Of a stretch of DNA of 64,000 bases, positions 45,113 through 54,058 are shown piece after piece. The notes below the pieces were generated by a model. It was not told the DNA's origin and did no database searches. It was given only the letters and a program-made list of their open reading frames with translations. The stretch comes from Desertimonas flava. Lineage in GTDB: Bacteria > Actinomycetota > Acidimicrobiia > Acidimicrobiales > Ilumatobacteraceae. Within the stretch, counting starts at the first letter, position 1, and each line of letters opens with the position of its first letter. The stretch covers positions 23,507 through 87,506 of the forward strand of contig NZ_QKYK01000025.1 in NCBI RefSeq assembly GCF_003426815.1, read 5' to 3'. A program made the translations under genes and the position numbers.

Positions 45113-46740
45113 CGTCCGACCTCCGACGGGGCGAGCGCGGTGGCCGCGAGGTCGGCGGCCCAGCGCAGGTCGGGCTTGCCCTGGGCGGTGTATTGGAGGC
45201 GGTCCACCGACAGGACGCTCCGTGGCAGCTTGTAGCCGGCGAGCGACGATCGAAGGTGGCGGCGCAGGTCCTCGACTCCCGGGGCGCTGCCGTCACGGGG
45301 GACGACGACGGCGACGACGCGCTGTCCGAACCGCTCGTCGGGAGCGCCGACGACCACGGCATCGGCCACGTCGGGGTGCGACTTCACGGCGATGGCGACC
45401 TCCTCGGGATGGACCTTCTCGCCCCCAGTGTTGATGCAGGCCGAGCCCCGCCCGAGCAGCGTGATCGTGCCGTCGTCCTCGAGTCGGGCGAAGTCACCGG
45501 GCACCGCCCACCGCACCCCGGCGGCGTCAGTGGGGAACGTCGCCGCGGTCTTCTCCGGGTCGTTCCAGTAGCCGAGCGGTACGTGCCCGCGACGGGCGAG
45601 CCGCCCGACCGCGCCGACGGGGGCCGGCCGGAGATCGTCGTCGAGGACCGCCGTGTCGGGTCCCATGACGAACCGCGGCGGGCCGCCGTCACCCGCGCCG
45701 ACCAACCGTCCGTTGGATCCGGTCTCCGACGCGCCGAATCCGTCGATCACCGTGACGTGCGGGAGCAGGGTGGCCAGCCGGGCCTTGGCGGTGGGCGAGA
45801 GCACGGCCCCGCCCGAGCCGATGGCCCGGAGGTCGGGGAGCAGCTCGCCGGTGGGGCGTGCGGCGAGGGCGTCGAGAAACGGGATCGCCATGCCGTCGCC
45901 GACGAGGACGAGCAGATGGGCCCGTTCGCGTTCGGCCAGCTCGGCGACGGCGACGGCGTCGAAGCGGCGACCGGTCCACAGCACGACGCCGCGGCCGATC
46001 AAGAGGGGCACGAGGCTGTTCCACTGCCCGTTGCCGTGCATCATCGGCGACGTGACGAGCCAGGGCCGACGGTCACGCACGATGTGGACGGCGAGCTCGT
46101 CGGGTGTGCTGATCGGGTCGCCGCCCGGATTGCCCCCGCCGAGCGCGGCGAAGAAGATGTCCTCGGCGCGCCAGACGACGCCCTTCGGCGATCCGGTGGT
46201 GCCGCCGGTGTAGAGGATGTAGTGGTCGTCGCTCGACCGCGCGGCGGGCTCGGCACCCGGAAGGGCGCCGGCGAGGGCCTCCTCGTACCCCACCACCGTC
46301 GGGCTGTCGTCGGCGCGGCGCGGCCCGTCGCCGTCGATGACGACGACGTGGCGCAGGGCCTGGAGGGAGCCGGTCACGTGGGCGGCGCCGCCGAGGGCGG
46401 CGAGGAGGTCGGCCTCGACGACGAGGGCGACGCTGTCGCTGTCGTCGAGCAGTGCCACGACCTCGTCGGACGTGTAGCGATAGTTGACGTTGATCGGCAC
46501 GGCCCGGGCGCCCAGCGTGCCGAGCATGGTCTCCAACCACTCGGCCCGGTTCCACGACAGCACGGCGACGTGCTCACCGGGGCGGATCCCGGCGCTGCGC
46601 AGGTGACCGGAGAACCGGGTGGCGCGCTCGTTCAACTCGCCGTAGGTGAGCCGCCGGTCCCCGGCGACGAGGGCGACACGATCGGGAACGGCATCGGCCG
46701 TGATCTCGAAGAGGTCGGCGAGATTGAAGGTGCGAGTCAC
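45109..46740 (-). CDS. AMP-forming acyl-CoA synthetase
   Basis: 543 residues from a GTG with GGGGGAA upstream. P-loop ILYTGGTTGSPKGV, adenylation motifs FGASETG and GYWNDPEKTAATF, hinge LLGRGSACINTGGEKVHPEEVE-like segment, and the C-terminal lysine in YTAQGKPDLRW. It activates a carboxylic acid as a CoA thioester, probably the first or second step of the pathway served by the Rieske enzyme and P450. It is divergent from the SDR gene with an AT-rich palindrome between. Confidence 0.93.
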   Translation of the reverse strand: MTRTFNLADLFEITADAVPDRVALVAGDRRLTYGELNERATRFSGHLRSAGIRPGEHVAVLSWNRAEWLETMLGTLGARAVPINVNYRYTSDEVVALLDDSDSVALVVEADLLAALGGAAHVTGSLQALRHVVVIDGDGPRRADDSPTVVGYEEALAGALPGAEPAARSSDDHYILYTGGTTGSPKGVVWRAEDIFFAALGGGNPGGDPISTPDELAVHIVRDRRPWLVTSPMMHGNGQWNSLVPLLIGRGVVLWTGRRFDAVAVAELAERERAHLLVLVGDGMAIPFLDALAARPTGELLPDLRAIGSGGAVLSPTAKARLATLLPHVTVIDGFGASETGSNGRLVGAGDGGPPRFVMGPDTAVLDDDLRPAPVGAVGRLARRGHVPLGYWNDPEKTAATFPTDAAGVRWAVPGDFARLEDDGTITLLGRGSACINTGGEKVHPEEVAIAVKSHPDVADAVVVGAPDERFGQRVVAVVVPRDGSAPGVEDLRRHLRSSLAGYKLPRSVLSVDRLQYTAQGKPDLRWAADLAATALAPSEVGR

Positions 46741-46772
46741 GTTCCCCCGGGTCGACACGAAAATGAACGGTC

Positions 46773-46784
46773 GTATATATATAC
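46773..46784. promoter_or_regulatory. AT-rich palindrome in a divergent promoter
   Basis: GTATATATATAC, a 12-base palindrome flanked by CGGTC on the left and GACCG two bases off on the right, lies between the ligase and SDR starts. It stands out in this GC-rich DNA and can serve as -10 elements on either strand and as a TetR-type operator. The TetR gene at 53474 is a possible binder. Confidence 0.55.
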
Positions 46785-46822
46785 CTGACCGCACATCGCA
46801 TGCGTCAAGTCGAGGAGACACG

Positions 46823-47695
46823 ATGACCGAATCCGCCGCCACCGCAACCACCACCACCGACGCCGACACCGACACCGACACCGACGCGACGACGGGTCGG
46901 GCCGCGCTCGTCACGGGAGGCGGTTCCGGCATCGGCCTCGCCTGCGCTCAGCGCCTCGCCCGCGACGGCATGCGCGTGACGATCTGCGGGCGCAGCCAGG
47001 AGCGCCTCGACACCGCGCTGGCCAGCCTGCCCGACACGGCCACGGCGGTGGCCGCCGACATCACCGATCCCGACGCCATGGCCCGCGTCGTGTCGATGGC
47101 CGCGCCCGACGGCACGCTCGCCGCCGTGGTCGCCAACGCCGGCGGGGCCTACGCGGTGGGACCGCTGATGCTCGTCGATCCCGCCGCCTTCGAACAGGAA
47201 CTGGCCGTCAACGTGACGGGCACGTTCAACACGTTGCGGGCGGCGGCACCGGCCCTGGTGGCCGGCAAGGGTGCGGCGGTCGCCATCTCGTCCATCGCTG
47301 GGGCCCTGACCCACCGGTACATGGCCGCGTACAGCGTCAGCAAGGCCGGGCTCGACATGCTGGTGCGCAACGCGGCCGACGAGCTCGGACGGTTCGGCGT
47401 GCGGATCAACGGCGTGCGCCCGGGACTGGTGCCGACCGGCGCGTCCGACCCGCTGGTGACCGACGAGACGACGCGCACCGACTACCTCGACCAGATGCCG
47501 CTCGGGCGCACCGGCACCGTCGACGACATCGCGGCCGCCGTGTCGTTCCTGGTCGGCCCGGAGTCGTCGTGGATCACCGGACAGCTGCTCAACGTCGACG
47601 GCGGACACTCGCTGCGCCGCGGTCCCGACCTCACGAACCTCGTCGGCCGTCACTTCGAGACGGCGCTGGGCGAGCGGCTCGGCCCGGCGAGCTGA
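46823..47695 (+). CDS. short-chain dehydrogenase/reductase
   Basis: 290 residues. An unusual N-terminal tail TTTTDADTDTDTDA, encoded by short tandem GACACC repeats, precedes the Rossmann motif VTGGGSGIGLA, NAG motif VVANAGGAY, catalytic S-Y-K (AISSIAG, YMAAYSVSKAG) and the C-terminal NVDGGHSL. NAD(P)-dependent; probably oxidises a hydroxyl group in the adjacent catabolic pathway. ATG with GAGGAG. Confidence 0.92.
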   Translation: MTESAATATTTTDADTDTDTDATTGRAALVTGGGSGIGLACAQRLARDGMRVTICGRSQERLDTALASLPDTATAVAADITDPDAMARVVSMAAPDGTLAAVVANAGGAYAVGPLMLVDPAAFEQELAVNVTGTFNTLRAAAPALVAGKGAAVAISSIAGALTHRYMAAYSVSKAGLDMLVRNAADELGRFGVRINGVRPGLVPTGASDPLVTDETTRTDYLDQMPLGRTGTVDDIAAAVSFLVGPESSWITGQLLNVDGGHSLRRGPDLTNLVGRHFETALGERLGPAS

Positions 47696-47713
47696 CGATC
47701 ACGGTGGATCCGG

Positions 47714-47748
47714 GGCTCGATCGTGACGGCGTTCGTCACGATCGAGCC
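47714..47748. terminator. 15-bp perfect hairpin between convergent genes
   Basis: Arms GGCTCGATCGTGACG (47714-47728) and CGTCACGATCGAGCC (47734-47748) with a five-base loop. It lies between the convergent SDR and VOC genes and is a likely bidirectional terminator. Confidence 0.78.
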
Positions 47749-47769
47749 TCCGAAGCCCGTCGACAGCGG

Positions 47770-48198
47770 TCAGGCCGGCGTCGGGTTCTCCGGGCCGGGG
47801 GCGCTCACCATCCAGGCGATTCCGAAGCGATCGGTGCACATGCCGAACGCCGGCGAGAAGAACGTCTCGATCAGCTCCTGGGTCACGGTGCCGCCCTCGG
47901 CGAGGGCGTCGAACTTCGCCCGGGCGTCGTCGGCGTCGGTGGCCGCGTAGCTGACCATCATCCCCTGGACGGGCCGCACGGTCTCCGACATCGGGTCGTC
48001 CGACGCCATCAGCAGGTCGGCGGTGCCGCCATTGGGGAACGAGAGCGCGCCGTGGATGATCCAGTCGGCCTTGTCGTCGGGGGCGCCGGGCGCGTCGCCC
48101 ATGCGCATGAGCTGCAGCTCGCCGCCGAAGATCTCGTGATAGCGGGTGAACGCGTCGGCGCACGTGCCGCCGAAGAAGAGGTAGGGGTGAAAGGCCAT
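47770..48198 (-). CDS. VOC-family (PhnB/glyoxalase-like) protein
   Basis: 142 residues. The N-terminal YLFFGGTCADAFTRYHEIFGGEL and C-terminal MCTDRFGIAWMVS segments are typical of the PhnB/3-demethylubiquinone-like branch of the vicinal-oxygen-chelate fold. Its activity is unknown. ATG with GGAG 7 bp upstream. A separate transcription unit that converges on the SDR gene. Confidence 0.85.
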   Translation of the reverse strand: MAFHPYLFFGGTCADAFTRYHEIFGGELQLMRMGDAPGAPDDKADWIIHGALSFPNGGTADLLMASDDPMSETVRPVQGMMVSYAATDADDARAKFDALAEGGTVTQELIETFFSPAFGMCTDRFGIAWMVSAPGPENPTPA

Positions 48199-48291
48199 CG
48201 ATCGCTCCTTGCTGGCGCCTCATGGGGCGCCGTGTCGTGCACGCCGGCTGACTGCCGACGGGATGCTGACGCTTCGCGGGAGTGAAACTCA

Positions 48292-48327
48292 TCGCAAATT
48301 GACTTTTGCGAGTGCTCGCTTTACTTT
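48292..48327 (+). promoter_or_regulatory. promoter with operator-like repeat for the second acyl-CoA ligase gene
   Basis: TTGACT (48299-48304), a 17-bp spacer and TACTTT (48322-48327) form a good sigma-70-like promoter. The -35 is the centre of TCGCAAATTGACTTTTGCGA (7-base arms), and the spacer holds a second small inverted repeat GCGAG-TG-CTCGC (48308-48319). Confidence 0.65.
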
Positions 48328-48381
48328 TCTCGCCATCCGATCGAGACGGGGGGAGGGTCGCGGCCGGCGGGCCGCCGACTA

Positions 48382-49971
48382 GTGATGACGCAGCAACAGA
48401 TCGACGCCATGACGACGGGGCCCAGCTACGAGTGCAACGCCGCGGCGATGCTGCTCGACCGCACCCGTCGGTCGGTGCAACGCATGGCGCTCGTCGTCCC
48501 CGGTGCCGTCGAGCTGACCTACGGACAGCTCGGCGACCGCATCGCCCGTACGGTGGCCGAGCTCCGGGCCACCGGCGTGCGCCGCGGCGACCGCGTCGCC
48601 TTCGGGGCCGCCAACTGCACCGAAGTGGTCGAGTACATGGTGGCCACGCTCTCGCTCGGAGCGATCTTCGTGCCGCTCAACACCCGGCTGTCGCCGGCGG
48701 AACTGCGCTTCGTGCTCGAAGACGCCGGTGCCGTCGTGGTGGTGGCCGACAGCGCCGCGGCCGCGCTCGTCGACGGCGACCGGCCCGACATCGACGGCCT
48801 CGAGCTGCTGCACCTCGGCCCGGCGCCGGCGCCCGACGGCTGGCGACGCGCCGGCGAGACGCACTCGGGAGGACCCGGCCGATCGATCGCCGACACACAC
48901 CCCGATGACGTGGCCGTGCTGATGTACACGTCGGGAACCACCGGAGTCGCCAAGGGCGTGATGATCACGCACGGCAACCTCGCCGCGACGGTGCACAACC
49001 TGATGCTGCTCATCCCCCTCGGCGCCGACGCGGGGATGCTGGCGATGGCCCCGATCTTCCACGTCGGCGCGATGGCCCTGGTGCTCGGCGCCCTCGCCAC
49101 GGGCGGACGGGTGGTCATCCTTCCCCAGTTCGATCCGGCCGCCGTGTTCAACGCCCTCGAGAGCCAGCCGATCACGTTCAGCTTCGGCGTCCCCGCGATG
49201 CTGCAGATGATGGCGGCGGAGCCGCGCTTCACCGACGCCGATCTGTCCGGCGTCCTGCTGATGTGTGCCGGGGCTCCGGTGCCGGAGTCGCTGCTCCATC
49301 GCTACCTCGAGCGCGGCGCCAAGGTCACCCAGGGGTATGGCCTCACCGAGTCGACCGCCGTCGTCAGCCTGCTCGAGTCCGACGACGCCGCCCGCAAGCT
49401 GGGATCGGCCGGCATGCCCTACCCGCTCACCGCCGTCGAGCTGCGCACCGCCGAGGGCGCGCTGATCACCGCAGCCGGCGTCGACGGGGAGATCTGGATC
49501 AAGGGCCGCAACGTGGTGGCCGGCTACTGGAACCGACCCGAGGAGACCGCCGCCCTGCGCGATGACGACGGCTGGCTGCGCACGGGCGACGCCGGCCGCT
49601 TCGACGCCGAGGGGTACCTGTACATCACCGACCGGGTGAAGGACATGGTGATCAGCGGCGGAGAGAACGTGTACCCGGCCGAGGTCGAAAAGGCCCTGTC
49701 CGGGCACCCCGGCGTCGCCGAGGTGGCGGTGATCGGCCTGCCCGACGAACGCTGGGGCGAGGTGGTCACGGCGGTCGTCGTGCCCGAGCCGGGCCACGAC
49801 GTCGACCTCGAGACCGTCCAGGCGCATGTCCGCAACCACCTCGGGGGCTACAAGGTGCCGCGGCGGCTGCATCTCGCCGACGAGCTCCCGCGCAACGCCA
49901 CGGGCAAGGTGCTCAAGCGCTCGCTGCGTGACGCCCTGGCCGGGTCATCGCCGTCCGGCGCCGACGCCTGA
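48382..49971 (+). CDS. long/medium-chain acyl-CoA synthetase (AMP-binding)
   Basis: 529 residues. P-loop VLMYTSGTTGVAKGV, motif YGLTEST, GYWNRPEETA, GWLRTGDAGRFD, ITDRVKDMVISGGENVYPAEVE and the catalytic Lys in LPRNATGKVLKR. Start is GTG at 48382 or ATG at 48385, with no close ribosome-binding site. It is followed by a binding-protein gene, a kinase-like gene and an unknown gene on the same strand, which suggests an uptake-and-activation operon for a carboxylic acid. Confidence 0.93.
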   Translation: MMTQQQIDAMTTGPSYECNAAAMLLDRTRRSVQRMALVVPGAVELTYGQLGDRIARTVAELRATGVRRGDRVAFGAANCTEVVEYMVATLSLGAIFVPLNTRLSPAELRFVLEDAGAVVVVADSAAAALVDGDRPDIDGLELLHLGPAPAPDGWRRAGETHSGGPGRSIADTHPDDVAVLMYTSGTTGVAKGVMITHGNLAATVHNLMLLIPLGADAGMLAMAPIFHVGAMALVLGALATGGRVVILPQFDPAAVFNALESQPITFSFGVPAMLQMMAAEPRFTDADLSGVLLMCAGAPVPESLLHRYLERGAKVTQGYGLTESTAVVSLLESDDAARKLGSAGMPYPLTAVELRTAEGALITAAGVDGEIWIKGRNVVAGYWNRPEETAALRDDDGWLRTGDAGRFDAEGYLYITDRVKDMVISGGENVYPAEVEKALSGHPGVAEVAVIGLPDERWGEVVTAVVVPEPGHDVDLETVQAHVRNHLGGYKVPRRLHLADELPRNATGKVLKRSLRDALAGSSPSGADA

Positions 49972-50020
49972 TTCTCCAATCCCACCAACAACCACTTCCA
50001 ACACCACGGGGGACAACCAC

Positions 50021-51262
50021 ATGAAACATCAGCGTCTTCGCACGCTCGTCCCGGCGCTCGTCGCCGGCACAGCCGCCATCGCCGCGTCGGGCATCGCCTC
50101 GGCGACCACCGAGCCCGCAGCAGCCGGCGACACCGCCTCGGTCCCGGCCGCCGCCGGCCCCGCCGACGAGTCGCTCGAGCCCGTCGTCATCGGCATGATC
50201 AACATGGACGAGGGCACGCCGTCGTACCCCGACGTGTCGACCGGCGTCGACGCCGCCGTCGGGCTCATCAACGCCGAGCTCGGCGGCATCCAGGGCCGAC
50301 CGGTCGAGGTGCGCCACTGCAACGTCGGTGTCGATCAGCCGTCGAACCAGAACTGCGCCCAGGAGTTCGCCAACGCCAGTGACGTCAACGTGGTGATCCA
50401 CGGGTACGTCTTCGGCTCGGCGTACATCTTCCCGATCCTCGAGGCCGTCGGGCTGCCCGTCCTGCTCCAGACGCCGCTCACCCCCGCCGACTTCGGCGCG
50501 GCCAACGGCTTCGCCTACCAGGGCGGCAACGCCGGCGGCACGTCGGGCACGGCGGCCTACGCGGCCAAGTTCCTCGACGCCGAGAACATCGTCATCCTCG
50601 GCGCCGACAACGACGCCCTGCGCGCCGCTGTGACGACCATCGAAGGTCTGCCCTCGATGGAGGGTGTGGAGCTCTCCACGACCTACATCTCCGACTCCTC
50701 GGCCGACGTGACCGCCGACGTCCAGGCCTCCGGGGCCGCTGACGCCGACGCTGTCCTCGCCCTGGTGAACGCTCCCCAGTGCCCCCAGGTGGCGCAAACG
50801 CTCGTCGACCTCGGCATCGAGGCGCCGGTGATCAGCACGGCCACATGCGCCGTGCCGGCCACGCTCGAGGCGACGCCCGAGCTGTTCGAGGGCTGGACGA
50901 TCGTCGGCAGCGGGCTGCCGCCGTTGCTCGCCGAGGGTGCCTCGGCCGAGCTCGACTACTACCGCTCGGTGTTCCCGCAGTACGGGCCGGAGGAGTCGAT
51001 GAACTCGTTCCTGGCCCTCGGCGGGTTCGGCGCGATGCTCACGGCATGGAGGATCGGCAACGACGCCCCCGAGACGTTGAGCCGCGAGGATTGGACGGCC
51101 GGGCTGAGCAGCTTCACCGGTCCGTACTTCGGCGGCCGCGTCGAGCTCTCCTGCCCGGGCGAGCACTTCCCGGCCGTCTGCGACAACGAGGTGCGGGCGT
51201 TCGTGCTCGACGACGCCGGCGTGATGACGCAGGTCGAGGACTTCTTCGACCCGCTGGCCTGA
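50021..51262 (+). CDS. branched-chain-amino-acid-type (LivK-like) extracellular binding protein
   Basis: 413 residues: signal peptide LRTLVPALVAGTAAIAASGIASA, then a type 1 periplasmic-binding fold (VVIGMINMDEGTPSYPDV, NAELGGIQGRPVEV, GLPVLLQTPLTPADFGAANGFAYQGG). LivK-like proteins in such loci often bind aromatic or acyl acids rather than amino acids. No Liv permease or ATPase genes are adjacent, so it must use a transporter encoded elsewhere or act as a receptor. Confidence 0.88.
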   Translation: MKHQRLRTLVPALVAGTAAIAASGIASATTEPAAAGDTASVPAAAGPADESLEPVVIGMINMDEGTPSYPDVSTGVDAAVGLINAELGGIQGRPVEVRHCNVGVDQPSNQNCAQEFANASDVNVVIHGYVFGSAYIFPILEAVGLPVLLQTPLTPADFGAANGFAYQGGNAGGTSGTAAYAAKFLDAENIVILGADNDALRAAVTTIEGLPSMEGVELSTTYISDSSADVTADVQASGAADADAVLALVNAPQCPQVAQTLVDLGIEAPVISTATCAVPATLEATPELFEGWTIVGSGLPPLLAEGASAELDYYRSVFPQYGPEESMNSFLALGGFGAMLTAWRIGNDAPETLSREDWTAGLSSFTGPYFGGRVELSCPGEHFPAVCDNEVRAFVLDDAGVMTQVEDFFDPLA

Positions 51263-51284
51263 GCCGACGGTCACCGGTCCCGGC

Positions 51285-52499
51285 GTGACGATGCACCCGA
51301 TCGACGACCCCGCGTCTCCGGCCTGGCTGACGGGCCTCGCCGGAGAGGGCGCGGCGATCGACGCCGTGCTGTCGGGCGGCACGTCGCGCCAGACCGTCGC
51401 CATCACGACTCCCGACGGGCGGCAGCTGATCGCTCGTCGGGACGACGGCACCGGCCCGTTCTCGGGCACGCCGTTCACGCTCGCTCGTGAGGCCGCCGCC
51501 TGTCGTTGGGCGGCGGCCTCCGGGCTCCCCGCGCCCGGTGTGGCCGCCATCTCCCACGACGGATCGGCGTACACCGCCACCCACCTGCCCGGCCGCGCCG
51601 CCCGCCACGACCAGGCCCTCGACGACTACCTCGCCGTGCTCGCCCGGCTGCACCGCGAGGATCCCGACGGGTTCCCCCGGCTCTCTCCACCGAGCGACCA
51701 CGGCGGTGAGCCCGACGATCTTCCGGTGTGGCGCGACCTGGTGACGACACGACTCGAGCCGGCCGAACCGGTGCTCGACCTCGCCCTCGACACGCTCGCC
51801 CGGCACCGTACGTCGTGGGCCGACCAGCAGGTCGTGTGCCACGGCGACACGGGAGCCGGCAACTACCTCGTCGACGGTGATCGCGTGACCGGGCTCGTCG
51901 ACTGGGAGCTGGCCCATCTCGGCGACCCCCACCACGACCTGGCCTCGATCGCCGTGCGGGCCACGCTGCTCGGCCGACCGATCCCCGACCTCGTCGATCG
52001 CATCCACACCCACTACGTCCCGCGCGCTCCGATCGCCTTCGACCGCGACCGCTTCCGGCTCGCCGCGGTGGGCGTGCTCACGCGCATGGTGATCTCGTGC
52101 CGGTGCGCGCTCACGGCGCCGCCCACCACCGATCGGGTGACCCAGCTGATCGGCCTGCCCCTCATGGAGGTTCTGCTCGTGCGAGGAATCGCCGCTCTCG
52201 ACGGCCGGCCGCTGGCCGCCCGGCCCGACATCACTCCGGATCCCGCCTACGCGGCCCGCATCGTCACGTTCGTCGCCGCCGGTCTCGACGAGCGCGATCG
52301 CTCGGCGCCCCGCCTGCGTTACGCCGCCGACCAACTGGCTGCCGCGCTGGCGGCGAGCCCGAGCGTCGACGCCGCCGTTGCCCCGGCCGGCGACCCCGCG
52401 ACCGGGCTCGATGCGGCATGGGTCGCGGCCCAGGGCCGCCTGGCCGCCCTGCCGGCGTCTCGCACCATCGCCGACTCCCCCGTGATCGGAGCGTGGTGA
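51285..52499 (+). CDS. APH-like phosphotransferase family protein
   Basis: 404 residues, GTG start. The aminoglycoside-phosphotransferase-like kinase fold is seen in the catalytic loop VCHGDTGAGNYLVDGD and the metal-binding segment GLVDWELAHLGDP. This branch lies next to acyl-CoA ligases and dehydrogenases in many actinobacteria, and its substrate is not known; antibiotic resistance is not implied. The stop overlaps the next gene. Confidence 0.85.
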   Translation: MTMHPIDDPASPAWLTGLAGEGAAIDAVLSGGTSRQTVAITTPDGRQLIARRDDGTGPFSGTPFTLAREAAACRWAAASGLPAPGVAAISHDGSAYTATHLPGRAARHDQALDDYLAVLARLHREDPDGFPRLSPPSDHGGEPDDLPVWRDLVTTRLEPAEPVLDLALDTLARHRTSWADQQVVCHGDTGAGNYLVDGDRVTGLVDWELAHLGDPHHDLASIAVRATLLGRPIPDLVDRIHTHYVPRAPIAFDRDRFRLAAVGVLTRMVISCRCALTAPPTTDRVTQLIGLPLMEVLLVRGIAALDGRPLAARPDITPDPAYAARIVTFVAAGLDERDRSAPRLRYAADQLAAALAASPSVDAAVAPAGDPATGLDAAWVAAQGRLAALPASRTIADSPVIGAW

Positions 52500-53419
52500 T
52501 GCTCGGCCCCGACGACGACCGCCTGCACACGCCGACGAGCGACGATCCGTGGTGGACCGAGACGGCGTGGTTCGGCTTCGCCGTCCCCGAGCGCAGTCTC
52601 TGCGGCTCCGTCTATCAGATCTACCGGACGAACCAGGGTGTGATGAGCACCGCCGTCTACGTCTGGGAGCCCGGGCGCGAGCGGCTCGACGAGCTGCCCT
52701 ACTACCGCACGTTCTGGCACCTGCCGATCCCCGGCGGCGCCCACCCGTGCGACAACTCCCTCCCCTCCGGCCTGTCGGTGTCCACCCTCGAGCCGATGCG
52801 GTCGTACCGGTTGCACTACGACGACCGGGCCGAGCTGCGGTTCGACCTCACGTTCGCCGCCATCGTCGACGCCCAGCCGTTCCACGTGAGCAACGGCATG
52901 GGTCATCTCGACCAACTGGGCCGCGTCACCGGCGAACTGGAGCTCCACGGCGAGCTCCTGCACGTCGACTGCATCGAGATGCGCGACCGCTCGTGGACGC
53001 CCCGGCGCGAGACCACATCCCGCACGCGTCGTGGGTACGCGTACGCGGCGACCGACGAGGGCAGCCGCGGGTTCTTCGTCGCCACCTCGGTGCGACCGGG
53101 CGGCGGTGACGACGACGCCGTCGGCGGCTGGATCCTCGGCGACGGTGCCGTCACGCCGATCGATCGTGGTCGACGCGAGGTCGCTCGCGACGAGCGCTGT
53201 CGCCCGGTCGGCGTGACCCTCGAGCTGACGGCCGGGGCCGCGACCGAGCGGTGGCAGGCCGACGTCCGCAGCCGTCTGGCCCTGCCGACCACCCCGTACT
53301 TCGCCTGGATGTCACTCGCCGCGTGGACGCGCTCCGATGGAACGACGGCCTGGGGCGAGGACCACGACAGCTGGTCGCCGGCCCGCTGGCGAGCGTTCCG
53401 CCGCGGCGCCGAGCGCTGA
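52499..53419 (+). CDS. hypothetical protein coupled to the APH-like gene
   Basis: 306 residues; I do not recognise a named family with confidence. It looks like the lipocalin-like, two-sheet hydroxysteroid-type proteins (DUF706x-like) found near acyl-CoA ligases: DPWWTETAWFGFAVPERSL at the start, many Trp/Tyr residues, repeated beta-strand patterns and no signal peptide or membrane segment. ATG at 52499 overlaps the kinase stop by 1 bp (TGATG); a GTG at 52496 is an alternative. Coupling suggests that it works with the kinase on the same ligand. Confidence 0.7.
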   Translation: MLGPDDDRLHTPTSDDPWWTETAWFGFAVPERSLCGSVYQIYRTNQGVMSTAVYVWEPGRERLDELPYYRTFWHLPIPGGAHPCDNSLPSGLSVSTLEPMRSYRLHYDDRAELRFDLTFAAIVDAQPFHVSNGMGHLDQLGRVTGELELHGELLHVDCIEMRDRSWTPRRETTSRTRRGYAYAATDEGSRGFFVATSVRPGGGDDDAVGGWILGDGAVTPIDRGRREVARDERCRPVGVTLELTAGAATERWQADVRSRLALPTTPYFAWMSLAAWTRSDGTTAWGEDHDSWSPARWRAFRRGAER

Positions 53420-53454
53420 CCCCGACCTGCCGATGCCGAAGCGACTGCCGACGG

Positions 53455-53471
53455 GCCCGTCCGTGACGGGC
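53455..53471. terminator. 7-bp stem hairpin between convergent genes
   Basis: GCCCGTC (53455-53461), loop CGT, GACGGGC (53465-53471). Overlaps the palindrome GACGGGCCCGTC (53450-53461). It lies 2 bp past the TetR stop and 35 bp past the plus-strand gene. Confidence 0.5.
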
Positions 53472-53473
53472 GA

Positions 53474-54058
53474 TCAGCCGCGCTGGTCCGCGCCGAGGGC
53501 GTCGGTCATGGCGAGTATCCGGCGTTCGAGGGCATCGGGATCGACGCGCAGTGTCGGCAGGTCGTCGAGATGGCACAGGCCGAGCAGGAGCAGGAACAAC
53601 GCCTTCACCGCCGCCTCGTCGCCGTGCGCCACCTTCAGCACCTCGGCGGCGCCGGCGTCGTGCCAGGCGTTGAGCAGGTCGGCGAGTCGCTGATCGCGAT
53701 TGCCGGCGAGGTGCAGCTCGGCCAGCAGGCGCCGCGTGCGAGCCATGTCCGGGCGGAGGTAGGCGCGCACGAACGGCGCGAACCCCGACTCGGTGGGCGT
53801 CCCGCCGGCGGGCCGGACGGCGTCGGTCATGGCCCGCAGGGCACGCACGCCGGCGGCGTAGAGCAGGTCCTCGCGGCTGTCGAAGTGGTTGTACACCGCC
53901 GTGGTGGTGACGTGGGCGCGGCGGGCGATCTCGCTGAGGGTCGCCCCGTCGAATCCCCGCTCGACGCAGCAGTCGGCCGCGGCGTCGAGCAGGCGGCTCC
54001 TCGTGTCGACGCCGGCGCTGCCCGGTGGGCGACCGCGGCGCACCGCGGGCGGCGTCAC
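53474..54058 (-). CDS. TetR-family transcriptional regulator
   Basis: 194 residues from the GTG at 54058, which overlaps the upstream stop (GTGA). HTH: DTRSRLLDAAADCCVERGFDGATLSEIARRAHVTTTAVYNHFDSREDLL. The C-terminal ligand domain is typical in length and not diagnostic. It converges on the acyl-CoA ligase/binding-protein/kinase operon and is the only TetR gene in the catabolic region, so it is the natural candidate for the palindromes at 46773 and 48292. Confidence 0.9.
   Translation of the reverse strand: MTPPAVRRGRPPGSAGVDTRSRLLDAAADCCVERGFDGATLSEIARRAHVTTTAVYNHFDSREDLLYAAGVRALRAMTDAVRPAGGTPTESGFAPFVRAYLRPDMARTRRLLAELHLAGNRDQRLADLLNAWHDAGAAEVLKVAHGDEAAVKALFLLLLGLCHLDDLPTLRVDPDALERRILAMTDALGADQRG

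Noticed and set aside
51285..52499. Aminoglycoside resistance gene
   Set aside because: The APH-like fold is widespread in non-resistance kinases, and the acyl-CoA ligase neighbourhood points to metabolism.
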